Positions 1 through 7,397 are shown, numbered from the stretch's first letter. The stretch is DNA of 10,302 nucleotides from an uncultured Labedella sp. (GCA_934636065.1 CAKTZW010000035.1:1-10302); one strand, 5' to 3'. Notes: generated by a model not told the origin, from the letters alone. Numbers and translations are program-made.

Positions 1-435
<435 letters not shown>

Positions 436-569
436 TCATTGTGCGATGTCCCCGCGGTCGAGCGGCGCACTCGTCGGGCCCGGCCGGTTTGTTCCATCTT
501 AAAGCCCGATGCACGTCGAACTATTCCCACAGGGCATAATGACGGCACGCCACTCGACAGCGGCGCGAA

Positions 570-584
570 ACATGACCGTCATGT
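570..584. promoter_or_regulatory. Perfect 15-bp palindrome, candidate operator upstream of livH
   Basis: ACATGAC-C-GTCATGT is a perfect inverted repeat with 7-bp arms and a single central base. It lies 95 bp upstream of the livH TTG, about 30 bp downstream of the candidate -10 CATAAT. Its size and symmetry suit a dimeric helix-turn-helix regulator. The regulator is unknown and no candidate gene is in the window. The symmetry is seen directly; the operator role is inference. Confidence 0.4.
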
Positions 585-665
585 AGAGGACGTAGCCTCA
601 GCACCGCCACACGGCACCGTTACATGGCTTTGGACGAGGCACCGGCGACAACGCCGTCGCCTTCT

Positions 666-671
666 GGGAGG
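666..671 (+). promoter_or_regulatory. Ribosome binding site that fixes the livH TTG start
   Basis: GGGAGG lies 7 nt before the TTG at 679-681. Reading from that TTG gives at once a basic residue, a hydrophobic stretch and an AXA-type cleavage site, as expected of a signal peptide. The open frame extends upstream to 208, but that part crosses the guaB promoter and antisense guaB and has no ribosome site, so it is not coding. Confidence 0.8.
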
Positions 672-678
672 TAATTCC

Positions 679-1998
679 TTGCACGCAGGTAAGACATCGG
701 GCCTCGTCCCGCGACCCGTCGCCCTTGCCCTCGCGGCGCTCTTCGCGGCGTTCGCGCTGCTCGGGATCGGCACGTCGGCGGCATCGGCGTCGACCGATCC
801 GTCCGACGAGCCGTCGGGTCCCGTCCTCACGATCGGCGGGATCCTCCGCGACGGCGACGAGCCCGTCGAGGGCGTCGACGTGCTCGTCGAGGGCGACGGG
901 TTCTCCGAGACGGCGACGTCGGACGAGAACGGGCGCTGGAGCGTCGAGGTCCCCGAGGAGGGCGACTACTCCGTCACGCTCGACACCGACACCCTCCCCG
1001 ACGGCATCCAATTGCGCGACCCCGACCGGGTCTCCGCCGACGTCTCCGCGGACGAGTGGCAGACCACCTCGATCTCGCGCCTCTTCCCCCTGGGCGAGGA
1101 CACCCGGCAGACTTCCGGCTTCTTCGACCTGTTCCTCCAGCGCCTGGTGTCGGGCCTCAACTTCGGCCTGCTCGTCGCGCTCGCGGCCATCGGCATCACG
1201 CTCATCTTCGGGACGACGGGGCTCAACAACTTCGCGCACGGCGAGATGGTGACCTTCGGCGGCATCCTGGCGTGGGTCTTCGCGGTCCTGTTGGGTCTCA
1301 ACATCTTCATCGCGATCCCGATCGTGGTGATCCTGGGAGCCGCCTTCGGCTACCTGCAGGACACGGTGCTGTGGAGGCCGCTGCGGAAGAAGGGCGTCAA
1401 GCTCGTGCAGGCGATGATCGTGAGCATCGGACTCGCGCTCCTCCTGCGGTACTTCTACCTCTTCACCGTCGGCGGCGACACGAAGACGATGAACGTCGGC
1501 CTGTCCGACGCGATCGCGCTCGGCCCGGTCCGGATCACGACGGGCTCGGTCCTCAGCATGGTGCTCTCGGTCATCGTCCTCGTCGGGGTCGCGCTCTTCC
1601 TCACCCGCACCCGGATCGGGAAGGCCACGCGAGCGGTCTCCGACAACGCGGCCCTGGCGGCCGCTTCCGGGATCGACGTCGACCGCATCATCCGCATCGT
1701 CTGGGTCATCGCCGGCGGACTGGCGGCACTCGCCGGCGTCATGCTCGCCCTCTACCGTCAGGTGTCCTGGGACATGGGGTTCCAGGTCCTGCTCCTGATG
1801 TTCGCGGCGGTGACGCTCGGCGGACTCGGTTCCGCCTACGGCGCGCTCGTCGGGTCGATCGTCGTCGGCCTTTTCGTCGAGCTGTCGACCCTCGTCATCC
1901 CCGCCGACCTCAAGTACGCGGCGGCGCTCATCGTCTTGATCTTCGTGCTGCTGCTGCGCCCTCAGGGCATTCTCGGCCGCCGCGAGCGGATCGGCTAG
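679..1998 (+). CDS. livH: Branched-chain amino acid ABC transporter permease LivH with an N-terminal extracytoplasmic domain
   Basis: One of the two membrane subunits of a HAAT-family ABC importer. From the TTG start the protein has 439 residues. Residues 1-37 look like a signal peptide (Lys5, hydrophobic residues 13-31, cleavage after SAASA). Residues about 48-115 form a small beta-rich module (TIGGILRDGDEPVEGVDVLV, then SDENGRWSVEVPEEGDYSV), the pattern of carboxypeptidase-regulatory-like or prealbumin-like domains. From about residue 145 comes a normal LivH: the signature GLNNFAHGEMVTFGG lies near residues 182-196, then further membrane helices, ending LRPQGILGRRERIG. Ordinary LivH proteins are about 290-310 residues, so the extra 130-140 residues are the N-terminal addition. 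livM follows after 10 bp, so they are co-transcribed. The permease identity is secure, the domain family moderately so. The exact substrate (Leu/Ile/Val, other amino acids, or urea-like) cannot be told from sequence. Confidence 0.92.
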   Translation: MHAGKTSGLVPRPVALALAALFAAFALLGIGTSAASASTDPSDEPSGPVLTIGGILRDGDEPVEGVDVLVEGDGFSETATSDENGRWSVEVPEEGDYSVTLDTDTLPDGIQLRDPDRVSADVSADEWQTTSISRLFPLGEDTRQTSGFFDLFLQRLVSGLNFGLLVALAAIGITLIFGTTGLNNFAHGEMVTFGGILAWVFAVLLGLNIFIAIPIVVILGAAFGYLQDTVLWRPLRKKGVKLVQAMIVSIGLALLLRYFYLFTVGGDTKTMNVGLSDAIALGPVRITTGSVLSMVLSVIVLVGVALFLTRTRIGKATRAVSDNAALAAASGIDVDRIIRIVWVIAGGLAALAGVMLALYRQVSWDMGFQVLLLMFAAVTLGGLGSAYGALVGSIVVGLFVELSTLVIPADLKYAAALIVLIFVLLLRPQGILGRRERIG

Positions 1999-2008
1999 GA
2001 AGGAAATC

Positions 2009-2989
2009 ATGGACTGGGGAAACATCTTCGGCAACGCGGTCGGCGAGCTCATCAGCCCGACCACCGCGGCCTACGCCCTCGCCGCGATCGGCCTCGGTGT
2101 GCACTTCGGCTACACCGGCCTGCTGAACTTCGGTCAGGCGGCGTTCATGCTCATCGGCGCCTACGGCTTCGCGATCCCGACGATCCACTTCGGGGCGCCC
2201 CTGCCGATCGCCGTCCTGTGCGCGCTCATCGCCTCCGTGCTGTTCGCCCTCTTCCTCGGCATCCCGACGCTGAGGCTTCGAGCGGACTACCTGGCCATCG
2301 TCACGATCGCGGCGGCCGAGGTCGTCCGCTACATCGTGACGACAACGGGGCTCACCGAGGTGACCGGCGCGGCCAACGGCCTGTCGGGCTTCAAGGGCAC
2401 GTTCGCCGCGAGCAACCCGCTCCCGGAGGGAACGTACGGCTTCGGCCCCTTCACCTACAACGCGTACGACTGGTGGGTTCGCATCGTCGGCTGGTCCCTC
2501 GTGATCCTCGCGAGCCTGCTCGTGTTCCTGCTCATGCGCAGCCCATGGGGCCGCATCGTCAAGGGGATCCGCGAGGACGAGGACGCCGTGCGCAGCCTCG
2601 GCAAGAACGTCTTCTCCTACAAGATGCAGGCGCTCGTCATGGGCGGCGTGATGGGATCGGTCGCGGGCATCATCTTCATCCTGCCCCGCGCCGTCCAGCC
2701 GGCGAACTACACCACGGGACTCACGTTCTTCATCTGGACGATCATGCTGCTCGGCGGTGCCGCGACCATCTTCGGTCCGATCGTCGGCGCGATGATCTTC
2801 TGGGTCGTGCTCTCCCTCACCCAGGGCGTGCTGTACGGCGCCATCGAATCCGGCTTCCTCGGATTCCTCTCCACGACGCAGGCCGGACAGATCCGGTTCA
2901 TGCTGGTCGGCGTGGCCCTCATGCTGCTCGTGATCTTCAGACCACAGGGCATCTTCGGCAACAAGAAGGAGCTGAGCTTCAGTGTCTAG
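2009..2989 (+). CDS. livM: Branched-chain amino acid ABC transporter permease LivM
   Basis: Second membrane subunit of the importer, pairing with LivH to form the channel. It is 326 residues, a usual length. The family signature is GYTGLLNFGQAAFMLIGAYG near residues 32-51. GIPTLRLRADYLAIVTIAAAE near 84-104 is also typical, as are a cytoplasmic loop with WGRIVKGIREDEDAVRSLGKN (about 182-202) and the end IFRPQGIFG. Many hydrophobic helices fill the rest. The ATG follows an AAGGAAA ribosome site and starts 10 bp after livH stops. It overlaps livG by 8 bp, showing translational coupling. Nothing is missing or broken. Confidence 0.95.
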   Translation: MDWGNIFGNAVGELISPTTAAYALAAIGLGVHFGYTGLLNFGQAAFMLIGAYGFAIPTIHFGAPLPIAVLCALIASVLFALFLGIPTLRLRADYLAIVTIAAAEVVRYIVTTTGLTEVTGAANGLSGFKGTFAASNPLPEGTYGFGPFTYNAYDWWVRIVGWSLVILASLLVFLLMRSPWGRIVKGIREDEDAVRSLGKNVFSYKMQALVMGGVMGSVAGIIFILPRAVQPANYTTGLTFFIWTIMLLGGAATIFGPIVGAMIFWVVLSLTQGVLYGAIESGFLGFLSTTQAGQIRFMLVGVALMLLVIFRPQGIFGNKKELSFSV

Positions 2990-3944
2990 CGACATCCCGG
3001 CGAGCGGCACGACCGCGACCGCCATCCCCTCCACCCACCCGCTCGTGAAGGGCACCGTCGGTCCGGGCTGCGAGAAGGTCGACCCGATCGTCGTCGCCGA
3101 CGGGGTCTCGCGCTCGTTCGGCGGCCTCACGGCGGTCGACGTCGCGCACCTCGAGATCCCTCGCGGGAAGATCACGGCGCTCATCGGCCCGAACGGCGCC
3201 GGTAAGACGACGATGTTCAACCTGCTCACGGGCTTCGACAAACCCAACACGGGCTCGTGGACCTTCAACGGCCGCTCCCTGGCGGGCGTGCCGGCCTTTA
3301 AGGTGGCACGAGCGGGGATGGTCCGCACGTTCCAGCTCACGAAGTCGCTCGGGCGGCTCACGGTGCTCCAGAACATGCTCCTCGGCGCCACGAAGCAGCC
3401 GGGCGAGAACATCTTCACGGCGCTCGTCCGTCCGCTCTGGCGATCGCGTGAGCAGGAGATCACCGTCAAGGCCGACGAGCTCCTGCAGCGGTTCAAGCTC
3501 GACGCCAAGCGCGAGGACTATGCCGCGTCGCTGTCCGGCGGTCAGCGCAAGCTCCTCGAGATGGCGAGGGCGCTCATGAGCGATCCCGAGCTCATCATGC
3601 TCGACGAGCCCATGGCGGGCGTGAACCCGGCCCTCACCCAGTCGCTGCTCGGGCACATCAAGAACCTCAAGTCGGACGGCACCTCCGTGCTGTTCGTCGA
3701 GCACGACATGCACATGGTCACCCACATCTCCGACTGGGTCGTCGTCATGGCCGAGGGCAAGGTCGTCGCGGAGGGCCCGCCGGACACGGTCATGAAGGAC
3801 CCGGCCGTGATCGACGCCTACCTCGGCGCGCATCACGACACCGACCTGGGCGACCTCACGGGTGGCCACAACCTCGTCGAGGAGGCCATCGCGGCCGCCG
3901 AGGAGGTCCACGAGCACCAGCACTCCAAGGAGGACAAGTCATGA
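2982..3944 (+). CDS. livG: Branched-chain amino acid ABC transporter ATP-binding protein LivG
   Basis: Cytoplasmic ATPase that drives the LivH/LivM channel, working as a pair with LivF. It is 320 residues. Walker A is GPNGAGKTT at 69-77, the ABC signature LSGGQ at 184-188, Walker B runs to Asp208-Glu209, and the switch His is 241 (FVEHD). The LivG-type region GMVRTFQLTKSLGRLTVLQN follows Walker A. The GTG start at 2982 lies inside the end of livM, with GAAGGAG about 10 nt upstream. The core ends in the usual AYLG at residue 282, yet 38 more residues follow, rich in Glu and His (EEAIAAAEEVHEHQHSKEDK). There is also a Pro/Thr/Ser-rich N-terminal extension of about 35 residues. Both make it longer than a usual LivG (about 255-300). 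The extensions have no assigned role. It overlaps livF by 4 bp (ATGA). Confidence 0.95.
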   Translation: MSSDIPASGTTATAIPSTHPLVKGTVGPGCEKVDPIVVADGVSRSFGGLTAVDVAHLEIPRGKITALIGPNGAGKTTMFNLLTGFDKPNTGSWTFNGRSLAGVPAFKVARAGMVRTFQLTKSLGRLTVLQNMLLGATKQPGENIFTALVRPLWRSREQEITVKADELLQRFKLDAKREDYAASLSGGQRKLLEMARALMSDPELIMLDEPMAGVNPALTQSLLGHIKNLKSDGTSVLFVEHDMHMVTHISDWVVVMAEGKVVAEGPPDTVMKDPAVIDAYLGAHHDTDLGDLTGGHNLVEEAIAAAEEVHEHQHSKEDKS

Positions 3945-4720
3945 GCGACGCGAGCGCGCAGTCGTCCGGCACGGCGACACTGGATCGCGGCGAGGCGGTG
4001 CTGCGCACCGAGGACCTCGTCGGCGGGTACCTGCCGGGCGTGAACATTCTCAACGGGTGCTCGATCGACGCCTACCCCGGCGAGCTCATCGGCATCATCG
4101 GCCCGAACGGTGCCGGCAAGTCGACGCTGCTCAAGGCGATCTTCGGGCAGGTCAACATCCGCGGCGGCAAGGTCACGCTCAAGGGCGAGGACATCACCGG
4201 CCTCAAGGCGAACAAGCTCGTCGCCAAGGGCGTCGGCATGGTGCCGCAGAACAACAACGTCTTCCCGACGCTCACGATCGAGGAGAACCTCGAGATGGGG
4301 CTGTTCCTCAAGCCCTCCCTCTTCGCGGAACGGTTCGAGTTCGTGGCGACCCTCTTCCCCGAACTGGGATCGCGGCGCAAGCAGCGCGCCGGATCGCTCT
4401 CCGGTGGCGAGCGTCAGATGGTCGCGATGGGCCGCGCGCTCATGATCGACCCGTCCGTGCTGCTCCTCGACGAACCGTCGGCGGGCCTCTCCCCCGTGCG
4501 TCAGGATGAGACCTTCCTGCGCGTGCACCAGATCAACCGGGCGGGCGTGTCCGTCATCATGGTCGAGCAGAACGCCCGGCGCTGCCTTCAGATCTGCGAC
4601 CGCGCGTACGTCCTCGATCAGGGGCGCGACGCGTACACGGGGACGGGCCGCGAGCTCGCCCAGGACCCGAAGGTCATCGAGCTCTACCTCGGCACCCTGG
4701 CGGCCGATCAGGGCCACTAG
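3941..4720 (+). CDS. livF: Branched-chain amino acid ABC transporter ATP-binding protein LivF
   Basis: Second ATPase of the importer. It is 259 residues, near family length. Walker A is GPNGAGKST at 54-62, the Q-loop region is GMVPQNNNVFPTLTIEENL, the signature is LSGGE at 153-157, and Walker B leads to Asp177-Glu178 in LLLDEPSAGLSP. The motif VEQNARRCLQICDRAYVL, with Gln in place of the switch His, is a mark of LivF rather than LivG. The ATG overlaps the livG stop (ATGA) and has AAGGAGG upstream, so it is coupled. It is the last gene of the operon; a long hairpin begins 15 bp after its stop. Confidence 0.95.
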   Translation: MSDASAQSSGTATLDRGEAVLRTEDLVGGYLPGVNILNGCSIDAYPGELIGIIGPNGAGKSTLLKAIFGQVNIRGGKVTLKGEDITGLKANKLVAKGVGMVPQNNNVFPTLTIEENLEMGLFLKPSLFAERFEFVATLFPELGSRRKQRAGSLSGGERQMVAMGRALMIDPSVLLLDEPSAGLSPVRQDETFLRVHQINRAGVSVIMVEQNARRCLQICDRAYVLDQGRDAYTGTGRELAQDPKVIELYLGTLAADQGH

Positions 4721-4735
4721 GCACCGCCGGCTCGG

Positions 4736-4790
4736 TGAGGACTCGCAGAAGGCCCCCGGACACCGTCCGGGGGCCTTCTGCGAGTCCTCA
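4736..4790. terminator. Very long perfect hairpin between convergent livF and livK
   Basis: Arms at 4736-4761 and 4765-4790 are exact reverse complements over 26 bp, with a 3-nt loop (ACC). The core GGCCCCCGGAC / GTCCGGGGGCC is followed by CTTCTGCGAGTCCTCA. It starts 15 bp after the livF stop and has no U-run on either strand. Because it is symmetric it can stop transcripts from both sides: livF directly, and livK read-through past its own terminator. GC-rich hairpins without U-tails are common in high-GC Actinobacteria. A repeat-family (REP-like) origin is possible and cannot be tested within one window. Confidence 0.85.
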
Positions 4791-4852
4791 GGCACACCTC
4801 TCTGCCGCGGAGCGCGTGCCGCCCCTCCGCGACGAGCCCACAGGACACACGA

Positions 4853-4886
4853 ACGGGGCGCCGGATCCGAAGATCCGACGCCCCGT
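4853..4886 (-). terminator. livK terminator with a UUCG loop
   Basis: On the minus strand this reads ACGGGGCG, one mismatched base, CGGATC, loop TTCG, GATCCG, one base, CGCCCCGT. That is a 14-bp stem with one mismatch closed by a C(UUCG)G tetraloop, known to be very stable. It begins 17 bp after the livK stop. A short TCGTGTGT follows rather than a U-run. Confidence 0.85.
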
Positions 4887-4902
4887 CAGGGTCACGCGGT
4901 GA

Positions 4903-6252
4903 CTAGTTGAGGGAGCCGAACTCGCTCGTGGTCGCCGAGTAGGTGTTGCCGGTCCCGTACTGGTAGACGCCGATGTAGGCCTCCGTCGGGTCGCCGTTCT
5001 CGTCGAACGTGATCGGACCGGAGACGCCGTCGTAGTCGATGTCGGTACCGGCCGCGAGCAGTTCGGAGCACGCGTCGAACGTCTCGCACTTCTCACCATC
5101 GGCCGAGACCTGCTGCAGCTGGCTCTGGATGCCGGGGCCTGACGCGTCATCGGCGGCGATCGCCGCGAGCGCCATGAGCATGACGGCGTCGTACGACTCC
5201 GCAGCGTAGCTGTAGTCCTTCAGATCCGGGTTGATGCCGAGGAGGCGCGACTTGAAGTCGTCGTTCGCCAGGACGCCCGGCAGGGTGCCCTGCGCGCAGT
5301 TCAGCGTTCCCTCGTCGAAGTCCGCCGAGTAGTCGGCGAGGTTGCCGTCGACGAAGTAGATGTCCTCACCCGGGAAGCCCTGGGTGCCGACGAGCTCGGG
5401 GACGATGACCTTGGTCTGGTCGAACGCGATGAGCGCGATCGCGTCGGGGTCCTCGGCCATCACGGCGTCGATCTGCGAGCTGAACTGGCTGTCGCCCTCG
5501 TTGAACGCCTCTTCCGCGACGATCGTTCCACCGGCGGCCTCGACGGCCGTCTTCACGTTCTCGGCGAGGCCGGTGCCGTAGGCGTCGTTGAGGTAGAGGA
5601 GACCGATGTTGGTGGCGCCGTCGCTGACCATGAGGTTACCGAGCACACGACCCTGGAGGACGTCCGAGGGAGCGGTCCGCCAGTAGTAGCCGCCGTCCTC
5701 GTACTCGCTGAAGTCGGGAGACGTGTTCGCGGGCGAGATCTGGACGACCTGCGCGCCCGTGACCTGGTCGACGAACGTGAAGGACACACCCGAGGACGCC
5801 GCACCGACGATGCCCGAGACGCCCTGGCTGAGCAGGTCGCTCGCGGACTGCGTCGCGATGTCGGTCGTCGTGTCGCCCGAGTCGCGGTGGATGACGGCTG
5901 CGTTGCCGCCCAGCACACCGGACTCCGACGCGTTGATGTCGGCGATGGCGAGGTCGACGCCCGCGATCTCGGGCGGGCCGAGGTAGGCGAGGGTGCCGGT
6001 GGTGGGCAGGATCGAGCCGAGGGTCAGGGTCGTGTCACGGTCCTGCGCTGCGGTGATCTCCGCGGGCTCGAGTTCCGCCGTGGTGGCCGCATCGGGTCCA
6101 CACGCCTCGGCACTCGGTTCGCTCTCGCCCTCGTCGGTTCCGCCTCCGGCCGTCGAACAGCCGGCCAGCAGCAGAGTGCCGACGCCGACCGTCGCGATAC
6201 CGACGCCGACGCGTCGCCGGAGTGAACGCGAGGGGCTCGCGAATACGCTCAT
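4903..6252 (-). CDS. livK: Branched-chain amino acid ABC transporter substrate-binding lipoprotein LivK
   Basis: Extracytoplasmic binding protein that delivers substrate to LivHM. It is 449 residues. Residues 1-32 are a lipoprotein signal: RRR at 12-14, a hydrophobic core, then lipobox LLAGC with the lipidated Cys at 32. A Gly/Glu/Ser-rich linker follows. The type 1 periplasmic-binding fold (Peripla_BP_6) runs from about residue 74 (TLTLGSILPTTGTLAYLGPP) to the end, with GIVGAASSGVSFTFVDQV, QISPANTSPDFSEY and YYWRTAPSDVLQG as characteristic parts. Besides Cys32 there are four Cys (51, 319, 389, 395), so up to two disulfides are possible. The ATG has AAGGAG 6 nt upstream. It is convergent with livHMGF, so it has its own promoter, which may let it be made in excess over the membrane parts. 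The exact ligand cannot be read from sequence. Confidence 0.94.
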   Translation of the reverse strand: MSVFASPSRSLRRRVGVGIATVGVGTLLLAGCSTAGGGTDEGESEPSAEACGPDAATTAELEPAEITAAQDRDTTLTLGSILPTTGTLAYLGPPEIAGVDLAIADINASESGVLGGNAAVIHRDSGDTTTDIATQSASDLLSQGVSGIVGAASSGVSFTFVDQVTGAQVVQISPANTSPDFSEYEDGGYYWRTAPSDVLQGRVLGNLMVSDGATNIGLLYLNDAYGTGLAENVKTAVEAAGGTIVAEEAFNEGDSQFSSQIDAVMAEDPDAIALIAFDQTKVIVPELVGTQGFPGEDIYFVDGNLADYSADFDEGTLNCAQGTLPGVLANDDFKSRLLGINPDLKDYSYAAESYDAVMLMALAAIAADDASGPGIQSQLQQVSADGEKCETFDACSELLAAGTDIDYDGVSGPITFDENGDPTEAYIGVYQYGTGNTYSATTSEFGSLN

Positions 6253-6317
6253 GGTGCTCCTTCAATTACCTCAGATAGAGAAGATCGCCTCGGCAGGGTC
6301 TACCGACGCGTGCACCA

Positions 6318-6346
6318 AAGCTAATGGGGGGTCGAACCAGACACAA
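6318..6346 (-). promoter_or_regulatory. Candidate livK promoter
   Basis: On the minus strand TTGTGT (plus 6341-6346) and TAGCTT (plus 6318-6323) are separated by 17 bp, an acceptable sigma-70-type pair. This would give a leader of about 55-60 nt before the livK ATG. The repeat cluster at 6345-6371 abuts the -35 from upstream, as an activator site would. It is a prediction from hexamers only. Confidence 0.4.
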
Positions 6347-6371
6347 TACGGTCCTGTTACGGCCGTGTAAC
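6345..6371. promoter_or_regulatory. Three 5-bp repeats at 11-bp period, GlnR-box-like
   Basis: On the plus strand the order is AATAC, 6 nt, GTTAC (6356-6360), 6 nt, GTAAC (6367-6371). Read toward livK this is GTTAC-n6-GTAAC-n6-GTATT. The known actinobacterial GlnR box is gTnAC-n6-GaAAC, so the first pair differs by one base. A further GTTAC lies at 6383-6387 out of phase. The position just upstream of the candidate -35 suits activation of livK under nitrogen limitation. The repeats are seen; the regulator is inference. Confidence 0.4.
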
Positions 6372-6428
6372 GCGACCCAATCGTTACATTCCGCGGATTG
6401 AGCGCGCTCTCACGAGGGGATCCGTCGC

Positions 6429-7391
6429 TCAGCGGGGTCCCGGCGTCGTCTTCCGGGAGGACCGTGCGCTCGCGACCATGTCGACCACGAGGACGACGAG
6501 CGCGAGCCAGACGAGGCCGAACCCGATCCAGCGCTCGAGCGGCATCTCCTCACGGAGGAGGGCGACGCCGACGACGAACTGCAGGACGGGCGCGAGGAAC
6601 TGAACGAGACCCATCGTGACGAGAGGGAGACGACGCGACGCGGCGGCGAAGAACAGCAGGGGCGCCGCGGTGATGACACCCGACAGCACGATGAGCACGA
6701 TGTGCGGGATGCCGGCGGACCCGAATGCGAGGCCCGTCGTCGCGCCGACGATCACGAGTGCCGCCGCCGCGAGCGGGAGCAGGGTGAGGCTCTCGATCGT
6801 GAGACCCGAGAGCGCGTCGACCGTTCCGCCCACTCGCTTCTTGAGGTAGCCGTACAGGGAGAACGACGTCGCCAGGATGAGGGCGATCCAGGGCACGCTG
6901 CCGTGCCCGACGGCGAGGACGACGACCGCGACGGCGGCGATGCCCACGGCGGTCCACTGCGCGGGTCTCAGTCGCTCCCGGAGGAGGAAGACGCCGATCA
7001 GGACGGTGAAGATCGGGTTGATGAAGTACCCGAGCGCGGCGTCGACGACCTGACCGCTCAGTGCCCCGAAGACGTACGTCTGCCAGTTGACGAGGATGAG
7101 GAGCGATGCCAGCACCATGAGCGCCATGGTGCGACCGCTCCGGAGCACGACCGCGACGTGCGCCCACGACCGCGTCACGGTGATGAGGACGGCGCAGAAG
7201 ACGAGGGAGAACACGACCCGCCAAGCGACGACCTCGATCGGACCGGCGGGCGCGAGCGCGATGAAGAAGATCGGGAGCAGCCCCCACAGCAGGTACGCCG
7301 AGGCGGCGAAGCCGAGGCCGCCGCGAGCGCTCCGCTCCCCCGGCGCCGGACGCTCGGATCGGGGAGTCCTCGCCGCGGTCGTGTCCGTCAC
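6429..7391 (-). CDS. rarD: EamA-family permease RarD
   Basis: Integral membrane protein of the drug/metabolite transporter superfamily, RarD subgroup, 320 residues. Family marks are GFAASAYLLWGLLPIFF at about 27-43, LVNWQTYVFGALSGQVVDAALGYFINP at about 99-125, and an end QFVVGVALLREEMPLERWIGF, with some ten hydrophobic helices between. The substrate of RarD proteins is not well established; the E. coli name comes from a chloramphenicol-sensitivity reading that should not be taken as function. The start is GTG at 7391-7389. There is no clear ribosome site, but TAGGAT lies exactly 6 bp upstream, so the mRNA may be leaderless. It lies 176 bp upstream of livK on the same strand with no strong terminator between, so some read-through into livK is possible. 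Confidence 0.88.
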   Translation of the reverse strand: MTDTTAARTPRSERPAPGERSARGGLGFAASAYLLWGLLPIFFIALAPAGPIEVVAWRVVFSLVFCAVLITVTRSWAHVAVVLRSGRTMALMVLASLLILVNWQTYVFGALSGQVVDAALGYFINPIFTVLIGVFLLRERLRPAQWTAVGIAAVAVVVLAVGHGSVPWIALILATSFSLYGYLKKRVGGTVDALSGLTIESLTLLPLAAAALVIVGATTGLAFGSAGIPHIVLIVLSGVITAAPLLFFAAASRRLPLVTMGLVQFLAPVLQFVVGVALLREEMPLERWIGFGLVWLALVVLVVDMVASARSSRKTTPGPR

Positions 7392-7397
7392 CCGTCG

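Noticed and set aside
624..674. Short ORF (16 codons) read as an attenuator leader peptide
   Set aside because: It has a single Leu and no Ile or Val, no ribosome site, and no terminator-like stem with a U-run follows. It is kept only as a low-interest part of the leader finding.
598..3508. Long minus-strand open frames opposite livH, livM and livG (598-2064 and 1928-3508)
   Set aside because: Their products are Asp/Glu/Arg/His-rich with no recognisable domain, as expected of the antisense of GC3-rich genes. The plus-strand genes have clear motifs and coupled starts.
679..6252. Urea transporter (urtABCDE) instead of liv
   Set aside because: The extra N-terminal part of the permease might suggest UrtB, but the binding protein and ATPases look like ordinary LivK, LivG and LivF, and no urease gene is near. 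The substrate remains open.
6400..6409. GAGCGCGCTC as a rarD terminator
   Set aside because: A 10-bp palindrome with no loop cannot form a useful RNA hairpin, and no larger stem surrounds it.
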